Program-made: the position numbers and the translations under genes | Assembly: GCA_009775095.1 (NCBI GenBank) | Contig: VSOZ01000015.1 | Location: 1-64,000 of the forward strand | Direction: 5' to 3' | Source of the DNA: Muribaculum sp. | Lineage (GTDB): Bacteria > Bacteroidota > Bacteroidia > Bacteroidales > Muribaculaceae | Length of the DNA: 64,000 bases | Shown: positions 16,630 to 24,879 of the stretch, piece by piece | Layout: every line of letters begins with the position of its first letter | How positions within the stretch are numbered: the first letter of the stretch is position 1 | Notes under the pieces: generated by a model | Databases searched by the model: none | What the model saw: the letters and a program-made list of their open reading frames with translations, nothing else | Told to the model about the DNA's origin: nothing

Positions 16630-19068
16630 TTATCCTAATGTAACTTTTACTTCATTGACAGAACCTTCGGGCTGCACCGGCACCACATTGCCCTCAAGAG
16701 GAGCGCCGTTGAGCGTAAGGCTCTTCACGCCGCGGCATACACCGTCAGGATTGTCAACAGAGATATGGTATTCGGCACCGCGGAAACGTCGGGTCACCTC
16801 GTAGTGCTTACGGTCGGGAGAAACACACGGGTCTATCTCAAGGCCGTCATAGCCGGGACGGATGCCGAGGATGAACTGAGTTATGGCATACCAGTTCCAA
16901 GCAGCCGTACCCGTGAGCCACGAGTTCTTGGCCTCACCGGGGCGGAACGCATCCTTTCCGGCAGTCATCTGGCAGTATACGTAAGGCTCTACTTTATGCA
17001 GGTCGCTCTTCTCCTCCAGATAAGCGGGACATATCTTCCGGTAGTACTCCCACGCACGGTCGCCACGTCCGAGAACGGTCTCGCCTATTATAATCCACGG
17101 ATTGTTATGAGCGAAGATACCGGCATTTTCCTTATAACCGGCGGGGTAAGTCGAAATCTCGCCATACTCCATGACATACTCGGTAAAGGCCGGATGATTG
17201 AGTACTATGCCGTGCTCGCAGTCAAGGTACTTCTTCACAGAATCAAGCGACTTCTCGACAAGCCCCTCTTCGAGACCTATGCCGGCCATAGTACACCAAC
17301 CCTGACTCTCGATGAATATCTTGCCCTCTTTGTTTTCATGACTTCCGACCTTCTTGCCGTAAAAATCATAGGCGCGTAGAAACCACTCACCGTCCCAACC
17401 ATGCTTTCTGACAGCCTCCTTCATGGCGTCGACACAGGCCTGTGCGCGGTCAGCCTCGGCGTCAAGTCCGAGACGCCGGCAGAGTTGCACGTACTCCTGA
17501 CCGTAAATAACAAACTGTCCGGCTATCATCAGCGACTCGGCCCGACTGCCCTCGGTCTTGTTCTCGGTAGTCTGGAACGACTCGTTGGGGTCATTGGAGA
17601 AGCAGTTCAGGTTAAGGCAATCGTTCCAGTCGGCACGACCGATAAGCGGCAGTCCGTGAGGTCCGAGATTATTGACAACATGGTCAAACGACACTTTCAG
17701 GTGCTGCATAAGGGGCACTTCAGAGCCGGGCACGTTGTCAAAAGGCACCGGGGCATCAAGTATGGACATGTCGCCCGTCTCTTTTATGTAAGCGATCGTA
17801 CCGAATATGAGCCACATGGGGTCATCGTTGAAACCGCCGCCGATGTCGTTGTTGCCACGCTTGGTGAGCGGCTGGTACTGGTGGTAACAGCCTCCGTCGG
17901 GGAACTGCGTGGACGCAATGTCGATAATACGCTGACGTGCGCGCTCCGGTATCTGATGCACGAATCCCACGAGGTCCTGATTGGAGTCGCGGAAACCCAT
18001 GCCACGTCCTATACCACTCTCGAAGAACGAGGCCGAACGCGAGAAGCAGAATGTAATCATACACTGATACTGGTTCCAGATGTTGACCATGCGGTCAAGT
18101 CGCTCGTCGCCACTGTCGAGGCTAAATATGCCGAGCAGGCGATCCCAGTAGGCACGCAGCTCTTCAAAAGCCTTGTCAACTTTATCGGCCGTATCGAAAC
18201 GCGCCATCATCTCACGGGCCTTTGTCTTGTTTATGACGCCCTTAGACTCCCACTTGTCATCCTGCTCATTCTCGACATAACCGAGCATGAACACGAGGTC
18301 GCGGCTCTCGCCGGGCTGCAGCGTCATCTCGATATAATGCGACGCCACGGGCGACCAACCGTGAGCCACGGAGTTGCCGGGCTTGCCTGCAAGCACAGTC
18401 TGCGGCTCGTCGAAGCCATTGTACAGACCGAGGAAAGTCTCGCGGTCGGTGTCGAAGCCGTCGACAGGAACATTCACGTTGTAGAACGCATAATGATTGC
18501 GGCGCTCCTTGTACTCAGTCTTGTGGTATATTGCGGAGCCGTCAATCTCCACCTCGCCGGTAGAAAAATTGCGCTGGAAGTTCTCCATGTCAGTGGCTGC
18601 ATTCCACAGACACCACTCTATGAACGAGAAGAGCTTAAAGGTCTTGGGAGCGTCAGATGTATTTGTGAGCGTAAGTTTGGTGACTTCGGCATGAGTCTTG
18701 AGCGGAACGAAGAAGAGCAGCTCGGCGCGCAGACCGTTTTTTTCGCCGGTGATGCGCGTATAGTTCATGCCGTGACGGCACTCGTAGCTGTCAAGTTCGG
18801 TCTTGGTGGGTTTCCATCCGGGATTCCACACCGTGCCGTTGTCGTTTATGTAGAAATATCGGCCGCCGGCATCCATAGGTACACCGTTGTAGCGGTAGCG
18901 GGTCAACCGGCGAAACTTCGCGTCCTTGTAAAAGGAGTAACCTCCGGCGGTATTTGATATCAGCGAGAAGAAGTCCTCATTACCAAGATAGTTTATCCAC
19001 GGCCACGGGGTGCGCGGATTTTCGATCACATATTCGCGAGCTTTGTCGTCAAAATGTCCGTATTTCAT
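16630..19068 (-). CDS. GH94 cellobiose phosphorylase family protein
   Basis: 812 residues without a signal peptide, so cytoplasmic. The N-terminal beta-sandwich has YGHFDDKAREYVIENPRTPWPWINYLG, and the (alpha/alpha)6 barrel carries GRGMGFRDSNQD, the catalytic acid in GRADWNDCLN (Asp483), and phosphate-site sequences near SRAESLM and GIFAHNNPW. These fit cellobiose phosphorylase, which makes glucose-1-phosphate plus glucose. In a mannan locus it suggests that the substrate is glucomannan, since beta-1,4-glucosyl-glucose units would appear. It is the first gene of the eight-gene downstream block, and a promoter -7 box precedes it. Confidence 0.92.
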   Translation of the reverse strand: MKYGHFDDKAREYVIENPRTPWPWINYLGNEDFFSLISNTAGGYSFYKDAKFRRLTRYRYNGVPMDAGGRYFYINDNGTVWNPGWKPTKTELDSYECRHGMNYTRITGEKNGLRAELLFFVPLKTHAEVTKLTLTNTSDAPKTFKLFSFIEWCLWNAATDMENFQRNFSTGEVEIDGSAIYHKTEYKERRNHYAFYNVNVPVDGFDTDRETFLGLYNGFDEPQTVLAGKPGNSVAHGWSPVASHYIEMTLQPGESRDLVFMLGYVENEQDDKWESKGVINKTKAREMMARFDTADKVDKAFEELRAYWDRLLGIFSLDSGDERLDRMVNIWNQYQCMITFCFSRSASFFESGIGRGMGFRDSNQDLVGFVHQIPERARQRIIDIASTQFPDGGCYHQYQPLTKRGNNDIGGGFNDDPMWLIFGTIAYIKETGDMSILDAPVPFDNVPGSEVPLMQHLKVSFDHVVNNLGPHGLPLIGRADWNDCLNLNCFSNDPNESFQTTENKTEGSRAESLMIAGQFVIYGQEYVQLCRRLGLDAEADRAQACVDAMKEAVRKHGWDGEWFLRAYDFYGKKVGSHENKEGKIFIESQGWCTMAGIGLEEGLVEKSLDSVKKYLDCEHGIVLNHPAFTEYVMEYGEISTYPAGYKENAGIFAHNNPWIIIGETVLGRGDRAWEYYRKICPAYLEEKSDLHKVEPYVYCQMTAGKDAFRPGEAKNSWLTGTAAWNWYAITQFILGIRPGYDGLEIDPCVSPDRKHYEVTRRFRGAEYHISVDNPDGVCRGVKSLTLNGAPLEGNVVPVQPEGSVNEVKVTLG

Positions 19069-19113
19069 TTAAGTCAGTTGTTAGTAAAGTGTAGATAATT
19101 TGTAATTATGATA

Positions 19114-19121
19114 CAAATTTA
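19114..19121 (-). promoter_or_regulatory. possible -7 box of the GH94-led operon
   Basis: TAAATTTG on the minus strand, about 45 bp upstream of the GH94 ATG and downstream of a terminator. No convincing TTG box lies at the usual distance, which suits an activator-dependent promoter. Confidence 0.45.
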
Positions 19122-19202
19122 CGCAAATCCTGCGGGGCAGCCGTATAGAGAATGTAAACAAAAGCACCATACAATGTTGCCCGCGGTTGTATACAATCAT
19201 AA

Positions 19203-19240
19203 AAAATTCCCGACCCGGAAATATCGGGGCCGGGAATTTT
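19203..19240 (-). terminator. terminator after the SusCD-GH26 block
   Basis: AAAATTCCCG (19203-19212) pairs with CGGGAATTTT (19231-19240); an inner CCC/GGG may extend it. It lies 34 bp beyond the stop of the GH26 gene on the minus strand and separates the SusCD block from the GH94-led block. Confidence 0.8.
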
Positions 19241-19273
19241 ATGATTACAAGTCAATGTATCTTATGCAGGTAT

Positions 19274-21028
19274 TTACTTCACGCTGAACTCGCCGCGGCT
19301 TACTACGTAAGGCGAATTAACCATGTCGCGCCATATTTCGGCACTGTTCCACCGGTCAAACTGCGGGGTATCGGCATTGTCGCCCATCTCGTACCACTGC
19401 ATGAACCAGCTCCAGAGAGCACCGTTGCTGTAGGCCGACGCGGGGTCAATCATATTGCCCACCTCGCCGAGAGCTATTACTTTTTTCTTATCGACAAGAA
19501 GGTTGATAAGGTCAAATGTATCGGTCTGATCGGTCATAGGATCGTCGATATACAGGTCGGCACATACTATATCAACTTTGTCATTGCCGGGATAAGCGGC
19601 CTGCAGTTTGTCGAGCGACGCGAGCTTGCCTTCGTCGGAAGTCTGCACGGTCCATACCCAGATTAAGTTATTGAGTCCATAGTCATTAGTAAGCTTGTTG
19701 TAGAGGTAGTCCCAGAGCTGCTTTGTCGTATCGACACCGCTCATGCCCCACCAGAACCAAGCGCCCCAAGTGTAATCGCCTGCAGCCTCGTGGAACGGAC
19801 GCCAGATAACCGGTATGCCCGCATCCTGAAGGAGCTTCAAATAACCTGCCACCTTGGCAATGTCGGCGTCGAGCACCTTGTTTTCGGGTGTACCTGCCAC
19901 AAGCGCGTTGGCCGCATTGAAGTCGCCCTTGGCATCGAGTTCGTCAGAGGGAGCGCCGTCGCTGTATACTTTTACAGAAACGAGTGTATAGTCATGACCA
20001 CCGATTATAAGGCCACCCTCTTTCACCTCGGCGGCAGTCTTGGAGTCGAGAGTTATCGAGAAGTCGCCGGTTATGTTGAAGTAGTCGTAAGTATCGCCGT
20101 TATCCGCTACAAGGCCGTCCCAATTGCTATCCTTAAATGAGCCTTGAGCACCTTCGGCGACATCCTTTACCGTAACGGTTATAACCGTACCTGCGCTGAC
20201 ATTGGCCCAAACAGCCTTGGCATCATCATCGGTAAGCTGCAAACTGGCTGACCAATCGGGAAGCATTACAGTCTCAGTGGTCGATACGGTCTCGTCAATG
20301 GGAGTACCGAATGAAACGGGAGTGTTCCAATGCCAAGTGAAAGCGGGAATACTGCCGGCGTCCCACACCTGCTGCACGGGAGTTATGTCGCCGTAGTCAA
20401 TCCAGTTAGATGGCGAATTGGCTATGTGTATATAGTCAAAGCCAACGATAGCGGGATACTTGCCGGCTTCCTGCGCGATGAAATCGGAGAAACGGGTGCC
20501 CCAAGCGACCTCGCCCATGGCTCCCGACAGCTGGGTCTTGCCATAGTTGTCGACAAGGTAAGTGTAGAGCTTCTTGGCCTCGGGTGTAGCATTGGCGTTT
20601 ATAAGGCCTGTAGTCACTTGACTGCGGTCAAGACCTACGTTGGTGTTGAACTTCACGGTCTTGGCGGGAGCAAACGCAGCAGGATTGTCCTTGATGCAAA
20701 CGGCGCCCTCAGGAACCTCAACCGTATACTCGGTATAGGCTGTGAGCGTGAGCGGTATGACAAGCTCCATGCCGTTATCGGGATTGACCGAGGCGGTAAC
20801 AGCCTGACCATTGACAGTAATGCTCTGGTTGGCGATAGCCACAAGGTTGTTGTAGGCCAACGTCAGGGCCACGGTCGACGAAGGACGCACCGTAGCACCC
20901 TCCTCAATCGACTGCGAGCGGTTGACCATGTCCACTCCGTCAAGCACACCGTAGTTGTCATCGTCGTGACAAGCGGTCATAGCGAGACCGAGCATCAACG
21001 CCGGAACAATGTATTTGATTGTCTTCAT
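19274..21028 (-). CDS. GH26 beta-mannanase lipoprotein with an inserted binding-like module
   Basis: 584 residues, lipobox Cys20 followed by HDDDN, an acidic stretch that favours surface export. Residues about 27-128 form an Ig-like beta domain. The GH26 barrel starts near 140, is interrupted at about 245-356 by a foreign beta-rich module, then resumes and carries acid/base Glu414 (RPFHEAAG) and nucleophile Glu522 (ALGEVGN). The insert (VSAGTVITVTVKDV...WDGL...EGGLIIGGHDYTLVSVKV) has the same pattern as the two C-terminal modules of the adjacent 798-residue SGBP. It is last in the SusCD block and followed by a terminator. Likely the surface endo-mannanase of the locus. Confidence 0.9.
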   Translation of the reverse strand: MKTIKYIVPALMLGLAMTACHDDDNYGVLDGVDMVNRSQSIEEGATVRPSSTVALTLAYNNLVAIANQSITVNGQAVTASVNPDNGMELVIPLTLTAYTEYTVEVPEGAVCIKDNPAAFAPAKTVKFNTNVGLDRSQVTTGLINANATPEAKKLYTYLVDNYGKTQLSGAMGEVAWGTRFSDFIAQEAGKYPAIVGFDYIHIANSPSNWIDYGDITPVQQVWDAGSIPAFTWHWNTPVSFGTPIDETVSTTETVMLPDWSASLQLTDDDAKAVWANVSAGTVITVTVKDVAEGAQGSFKDSNWDGLVADNGDTYDYFNITGDFSITLDSKTAAEVKEGGLIIGGHDYTLVSVKVYSDGAPSDELDAKGDFNAANALVAGTPENKVLDADIAKVAGYLKLLQDAGIPVIWRPFHEAAGDYTWGAWFWWGMSGVDTTKQLWDYLYNKLTNDYGLNNLIWVWTVQTSDEGKLASLDKLQAAYPGNDKVDIVCADLYIDDPMTDQTDTFDLINLLVDKKKVIALGEVGNMIDPASAYSNGALWSWFMQWYEMGDNADTPQFDRWNSAEIWRDMVNSPYVVSRGEFSVK

Positions 21029-21084
21029 TATCTATCGTATTTAAGATTGTTATATAGTGCCCGTTTTTCAGACGGGCACCAATA

Positions 21085-23481
21085 TTATTCAAGAGTTACC
21101 TTATTAAGAATTATGTTACGTCCTTGGAAAATCAAACAATAACCCCAATCGGTAAGCGTAGTCAATTTTTCATAAAGCGTCTGATCAACCGTGATAGCCA
21201 CACAAGTCATATCACCCCAAGTTTTTTCATTGAACTGACCTCCACCATCAATTTCAGGGAAAGTAAGACCGCCCCAGTGACCGTCGAAGATCTGCAAATG
21301 TATGTTGGGTTCGTCCAAATTAGGCGCAGCTGTAGGAGTCATGTAGAATCTAACCGTGGAACCGACTTTCACACCGGCATCAACAAATGCCGTAGGAACA
21401 TTCATTTCCAGATTTATAGCATAATCGCCCATATCCTGATTCGGCTCCCAAAGTGTTACTTCAAGCGAATTTTCCCACTCGAGGGCAACCTTGTTGACAA
21501 TACAGTTCTGACCTTGAATAACCAACGCGGTAGTTGACCAACCGTCTTCAGTCGTAAGTATGGTGTTGAGGACATCGGATGTCAGTTCAAGTTCAGCCAC
21601 TTCGTCATCGGCAGCAGGCTTAAGAGTAACAATCTCACCCCAATTGGCATTATTAACCTGTATCTGAGCCTCGGCACCCGGTTTGATATGGAATACGAGT
21701 TTTGCGCCAACAGGCACACCTTCAAAGGACTCCTTGTACAGACGGAATTTATTTACACCTTCATCACCGCTCCAGCTAAGATCAATCATCTGATCAAAGA
21801 TGACATTCTCAACATGTGTGGCGGGAATAACGTCAAACGTGTAGTCAAGGCTCTGGTCGCCCGACACGAGAGTAATAACAGTGTTCTTACCGGCTGTAGC
21901 GGGCAGATTGATGTATAGGTCAGTTCCGTTGAGAATATACTGGACATCCTCGCCGTTTACTTTGACTCCGGTAAGTAGCGACTCGTTAGCTATTCCAACC
22001 TTCATTATAGTACCGGCAGCAAGTTCGGCATCCTCGGCAGGCATCTGAGAGATATAAGCTATCGAGGGAAGCTCGACGGTAAGTTCGGGGCCTTCGACAC
22101 TCTCGCCGTTGGTCATGACAAACTTCACCATGCCGGAAGCGGCTGTAAGGGGCACAGTCACCTTAAGTTCGGTAGCCGTGGGATCTTTCACCTCCACATT
22201 GACACCGTCGGTGAATACAACCGTCTTCACGAGGTCAAGATTGCGTCCGGTCACAGTAAGTTCATTACCGGCAGGCGCGGGTGCGGGGTTGTAAGCTATA
22301 TTTTCGGGTTTGGCGGTAGCGATGGCTACAGTCACGGTTTTGCCGCTCTTGAGATTTAGCGTTATGTCACCTGACTGAGCGTCAGCAGGCATAACGACCT
22401 TGACTTCGGTAGCGCTGACTGACGAGGGTTCAACAGCCTTCTCCACATTGGGGAAGACAACATCGGTCACCTGATCCATGTTGACACCGGAGATGGTGAT
22501 AACATCGCCGCCGCGCAGACCGTCGGCAGGCACAGCCTTAACCTCGGTGGGGATAACCATGCCTATGTTGGCGCACGCAACCTTGACACCTGACGCAGTG
22601 ACGAATACAATGACACCGTCGTGAGCATTTTCGGGAAGATTGAATGTTATGGTGCTCTTCTCGGCATCGTAAGCGAACTCAATATCATCGGCGTCATTGG
22701 CACGTCCTTCAGCCTGAGCCTCGGGAGTGAAAGCGTCGATCTGCATCTTGGTGACGAGGTCGAGGTCGGTACCTTTGACCGTCACTTCCTGACCGGGCTT
22801 GGCATCGGTAAGGTCAAGCACCGCTTCGGGTGCGGGAAGTACAACGACGAGTTCCTCCTCCTCGAAAGGCATGACATTGGGAACCTCCTCGGCGGTAGAG
22901 AGCTTGAGGACACCTCCGCGGGCTTCGGCAGGCACGACTACCTTTATGGTGGTGCGGGTATGCTCGACGAAGTCCTCGGCATAAACGTTGACGCTGTCGC
23001 CCATCTCATCGAAGGGGAAGCACACCTCTTTCATAAGGTTCAGGTAGTCACCGGTTATGGTGAGCTCCTGACCGGGCTTGACGGGATTGGGAGCTATGCC
23101 GGTAATCTCGATGGGTTCGAGGAATGTAAGCTCGGTGAGAGTGGTTATCTTGCCACCGGCATGGTTGAGCACTACAAGGCCGGGCTCGGCATTCTGCGGC
23201 ACCACGATCCGGATTTCACCGGGAGAAACCACCTGTATATCGGTGATTTCCCCGGCTCCGGGCAGGGTTATGCTGTTTATCTTGTCGAGACCCGAACCGA
23301 TGAAGCGGAGTTCACCGCCGCGAAGCACGGGGCACGGACCGAAAGCATTCAGGTGTACACCTCCCTTGAACTGGTTGGTGTCTATATCAGTACCGTCATC
23401 GCACGATGTGAAGGCGATCGAAGTCACCAACATCAGGCACATCATCAAGACGGCAGTGAATTTATTGCTGTATTTTTTCAT
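21085..23481 (-). CDS. multi-IPT/TIG surface glycan-binding lipoprotein with two C-terminal modules
   Basis: 798 residues, lipobox Cys27 followed by DDGTD. About six consecutive IPT/TIG-type Ig repeats fill residues 45-553; each opens with a P-x-x-G-x-x-(I/V/L)-x-(I/V)-x-G pattern such as VKPGQELTITGDYL or APAGNELTVTGRNL. Two tandem beta-rich modules follow at about 556-669 and 674-798; both share VG(A/S)xLxFxxxP, AQIQVNNANWG/HLQIFDGHWG and a closing ALVIQGQN.IVNKVALE or CLIFQGRN.ILNKVTLE. The repeats would act as a stalk and the end modules as the likely sugar binders. It sits in the SGBP slot between another SGBP and the GH26. Confidence 0.85.
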   Translation of the reverse strand: MKKYSNKFTAVLMMCLMLVTSIAFTSCDDGTDIDTNQFKGGVHLNAFGPCPVLRGGELRFIGSGLDKINSITLPGAGEITDIQVVSPGEIRIVVPQNAEPGLVVLNHAGGKITTLTELTFLEPIEITGIAPNPVKPGQELTITGDYLNLMKEVCFPFDEMGDSVNVYAEDFVEHTRTTIKVVVPAEARGGVLKLSTAEEVPNVMPFEEEELVVVLPAPEAVLDLTDAKPGQEVTVKGTDLDLVTKMQIDAFTPEAQAEGRANDADDIEFAYDAEKSTITFNLPENAHDGVIVFVTASGVKVACANIGMVIPTEVKAVPADGLRGGDVITISGVNMDQVTDVVFPNVEKAVEPSSVSATEVKVVMPADAQSGDITLNLKSGKTVTVAIATAKPENIAYNPAPAPAGNELTVTGRNLDLVKTVVFTDGVNVEVKDPTATELKVTVPLTAASGMVKFVMTNGESVEGPELTVELPSIAYISQMPAEDAELAAGTIMKVGIANESLLTGVKVNGEDVQYILNGTDLYINLPATAGKNTVITLVSGDQSLDYTFDVIPATHVENVIFDQMIDLSWSGDEGVNKFRLYKESFEGVPVGAKLVFHIKPGAEAQIQVNNANWGEIVTLKPAADDEVAELELTSDVLNTILTTEDGWSTTALVIQGQNCIVNKVALEWENSLEVTLWEPNQDMGDYAINLEMNVPTAFVDAGVKVGSTVRFYMTPTAAPNLDEPNIHLQIFDGHWGGLTFPEIDGGGQFNEKTWGDMTCVAITVDQTLYEKLTTLTDWGYCLIFQGRNIILNKVTLE

Positions 23482-23502
23482 TTCAATTTCTCGATTTAAA
23501 GA

Positions 23503-24858
23503 TTAATTAAGCACCGCACGTATATTGTCGATCTTGATGATGGGCTGGCACTCCGTGCCGTTGATACCGCCACCAACGACAAACATGGTAAGGCTTGCGA
23601 AGTCCTCGGGCTTTGAGGGAACAGTGTTGGTGGCGTTGCCCTCGCGGTCATACATGAAGCTGCTCATGGGTATGGTGACGGTAATCCACTTGTCGTTGGT
23701 GTGGAAGGAGCCGGTCTTTGCCCACGGGCGATACATGGCGCGTCCCCAAGTGCCCATGCCGTCCTCACCGTTGAAAATCTTGGCGTTAGCGCCCATGACA
23801 GTGCCGTCGTAGCCGTCAATAGGATTACCCGAAAGCGTAACCTTATCATAACCCTCGAAAGCGATCTGCATGGCACCGGCACTCCACGGATTGGAAGCGG
23901 GAACGAGCATCTCAAACTTCAGCGACATATTGGCGAAGTCCTTGAAGTTTACAAGATTGTGTAGAGCAATACCCGGACCGGAGGTCACGTTCTGCGGGGT
24001 ATCCCAAGAACCGCACCAGTATTCAAACGCGAAGTTGGAGTCATCCCAGCCGCCGTCTTCCGACATTACGGCTGTACCATTGCCGAGCTGCACATACTTA
24101 CCGCTGAGCGACCACTCGTCTTCTATGATTTCACGGGGGTGCCATCCTTGGTCGATAAGACCGGTGACGCCGTCAAATTCAAACAGCAGACCTCGCGAGT
24201 CACGGTAATGGAAGCCCGACTTGGCCTCGCCGTAGATAGTGGAGACTTCGATAGGACCGGCTTCGGTAGCCGCATCGGGAATGATGAACGTAACATTGTT
24301 CTTGTCGATTGACTTGATATTGTCGGCAGGCACTGTAACGCCACCGGGCATAACGATAGTCAACGGCACATTGGGATCGTCGACAAAGAAATCGCCGTAG
24401 ATAGTCACCTCGTCGCCGGGATTTGACCACTCAAGCGACATCTCGTCAAGACGTGGTCCGGGAACCACGACATTGAATGGGAACTCAACGACCTGATTGG
24501 ACGAGGTCTTGAAGAAAATCTTGTTTGACACCTCGCCGGGTATGCCGGAAGGCACGTTGACGATTATGGTGTGGTCGGTCATGTAGCTCGTATTGAGCGT
24601 AGCTTTCTGGTCGTTGAACCATATCTCATGCACACTCTTGAGGTTGTCGCCGACTATGCATATAAGACTCTCGAGAGTGGCCGATGTAAGAAGTGAGTCG
24701 GCCTGCTCGGGGAGCGTAGGACGTATGTAGCTGATGGTCGGCACACCGCCGGTGGGCTTGAACTCGTCGGGCTGGTCATCGCACGAGGTCATAGACACAG
24801 CTACCGTCATAGCGACTGCAGCGGCTGTCCACTTGAAATATTTAGTTAAGAATTTCAT
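23503..24858 (-). CDS. surface glycan-binding lipoprotein, SGBP-B-like
   Basis: 451 residues, lipobox Cys26 followed by DDQPDE. Two IPT/TIG-like domains occupy about 40-215 (LICIVGDNLKSVHEIWFND; WSNPGDEVTIYGDFFVDD). The rest (about 225-451) is a large beta domain rich in Trp and Asp, ending in PIIKIDNIRAVLN. The layout and C-terminal pattern match SGBP-B proteins of xyloglucan and related loci, where the last domain holds the glycan. The gene is immediately after susD (22 bp), the normal SGBP position. It would capture mannan chains at the cell surface beside SusC/SusD. Confidence 0.87.
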   Translation of the reverse strand: MKFLTKYFKWTAAAVAMTVAVSMTSCDDQPDEFKPTGGVPTISYIRPTLPEQADSLLTSATLESLICIVGDNLKSVHEIWFNDQKATLNTSYMTDHTIIVNVPSGIPGEVSNKIFFKTSSNQVVEFPFNVVVPGPRLDEMSLEWSNPGDEVTIYGDFFVDDPNVPLTIVMPGGVTVPADNIKSIDKNNVTFIIPDAATEAGPIEVSTIYGEAKSGFHYRDSRGLLFEFDGVTGLIDQGWHPREIIEDEWSLSGKYVQLGNGTAVMSEDGGWDDSNFAFEYWCGSWDTPQNVTSGPGIALHNLVNFKDFANMSLKFEMLVPASNPWSAGAMQIAFEGYDKVTLSGNPIDGYDGTVMGANAKIFNGEDGMGTWGRAMYRPWAKTGSFHTNDKWITVTIPMSSFMYDREGNATNTVPSKPEDFASLTMFVVGGGINGTECQPIIKIDNIRAVLN

Positions 24859-24879
24859 TGTTGTAATAGTCCTTTAAGA

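Noticed and set aside
17401..18957. 518-codon plus-strand frame opposite the GH94 gene
   Set aside because: Lies wholly within the cellobiose phosphorylase gene on the other strand; codon-bias shadow.
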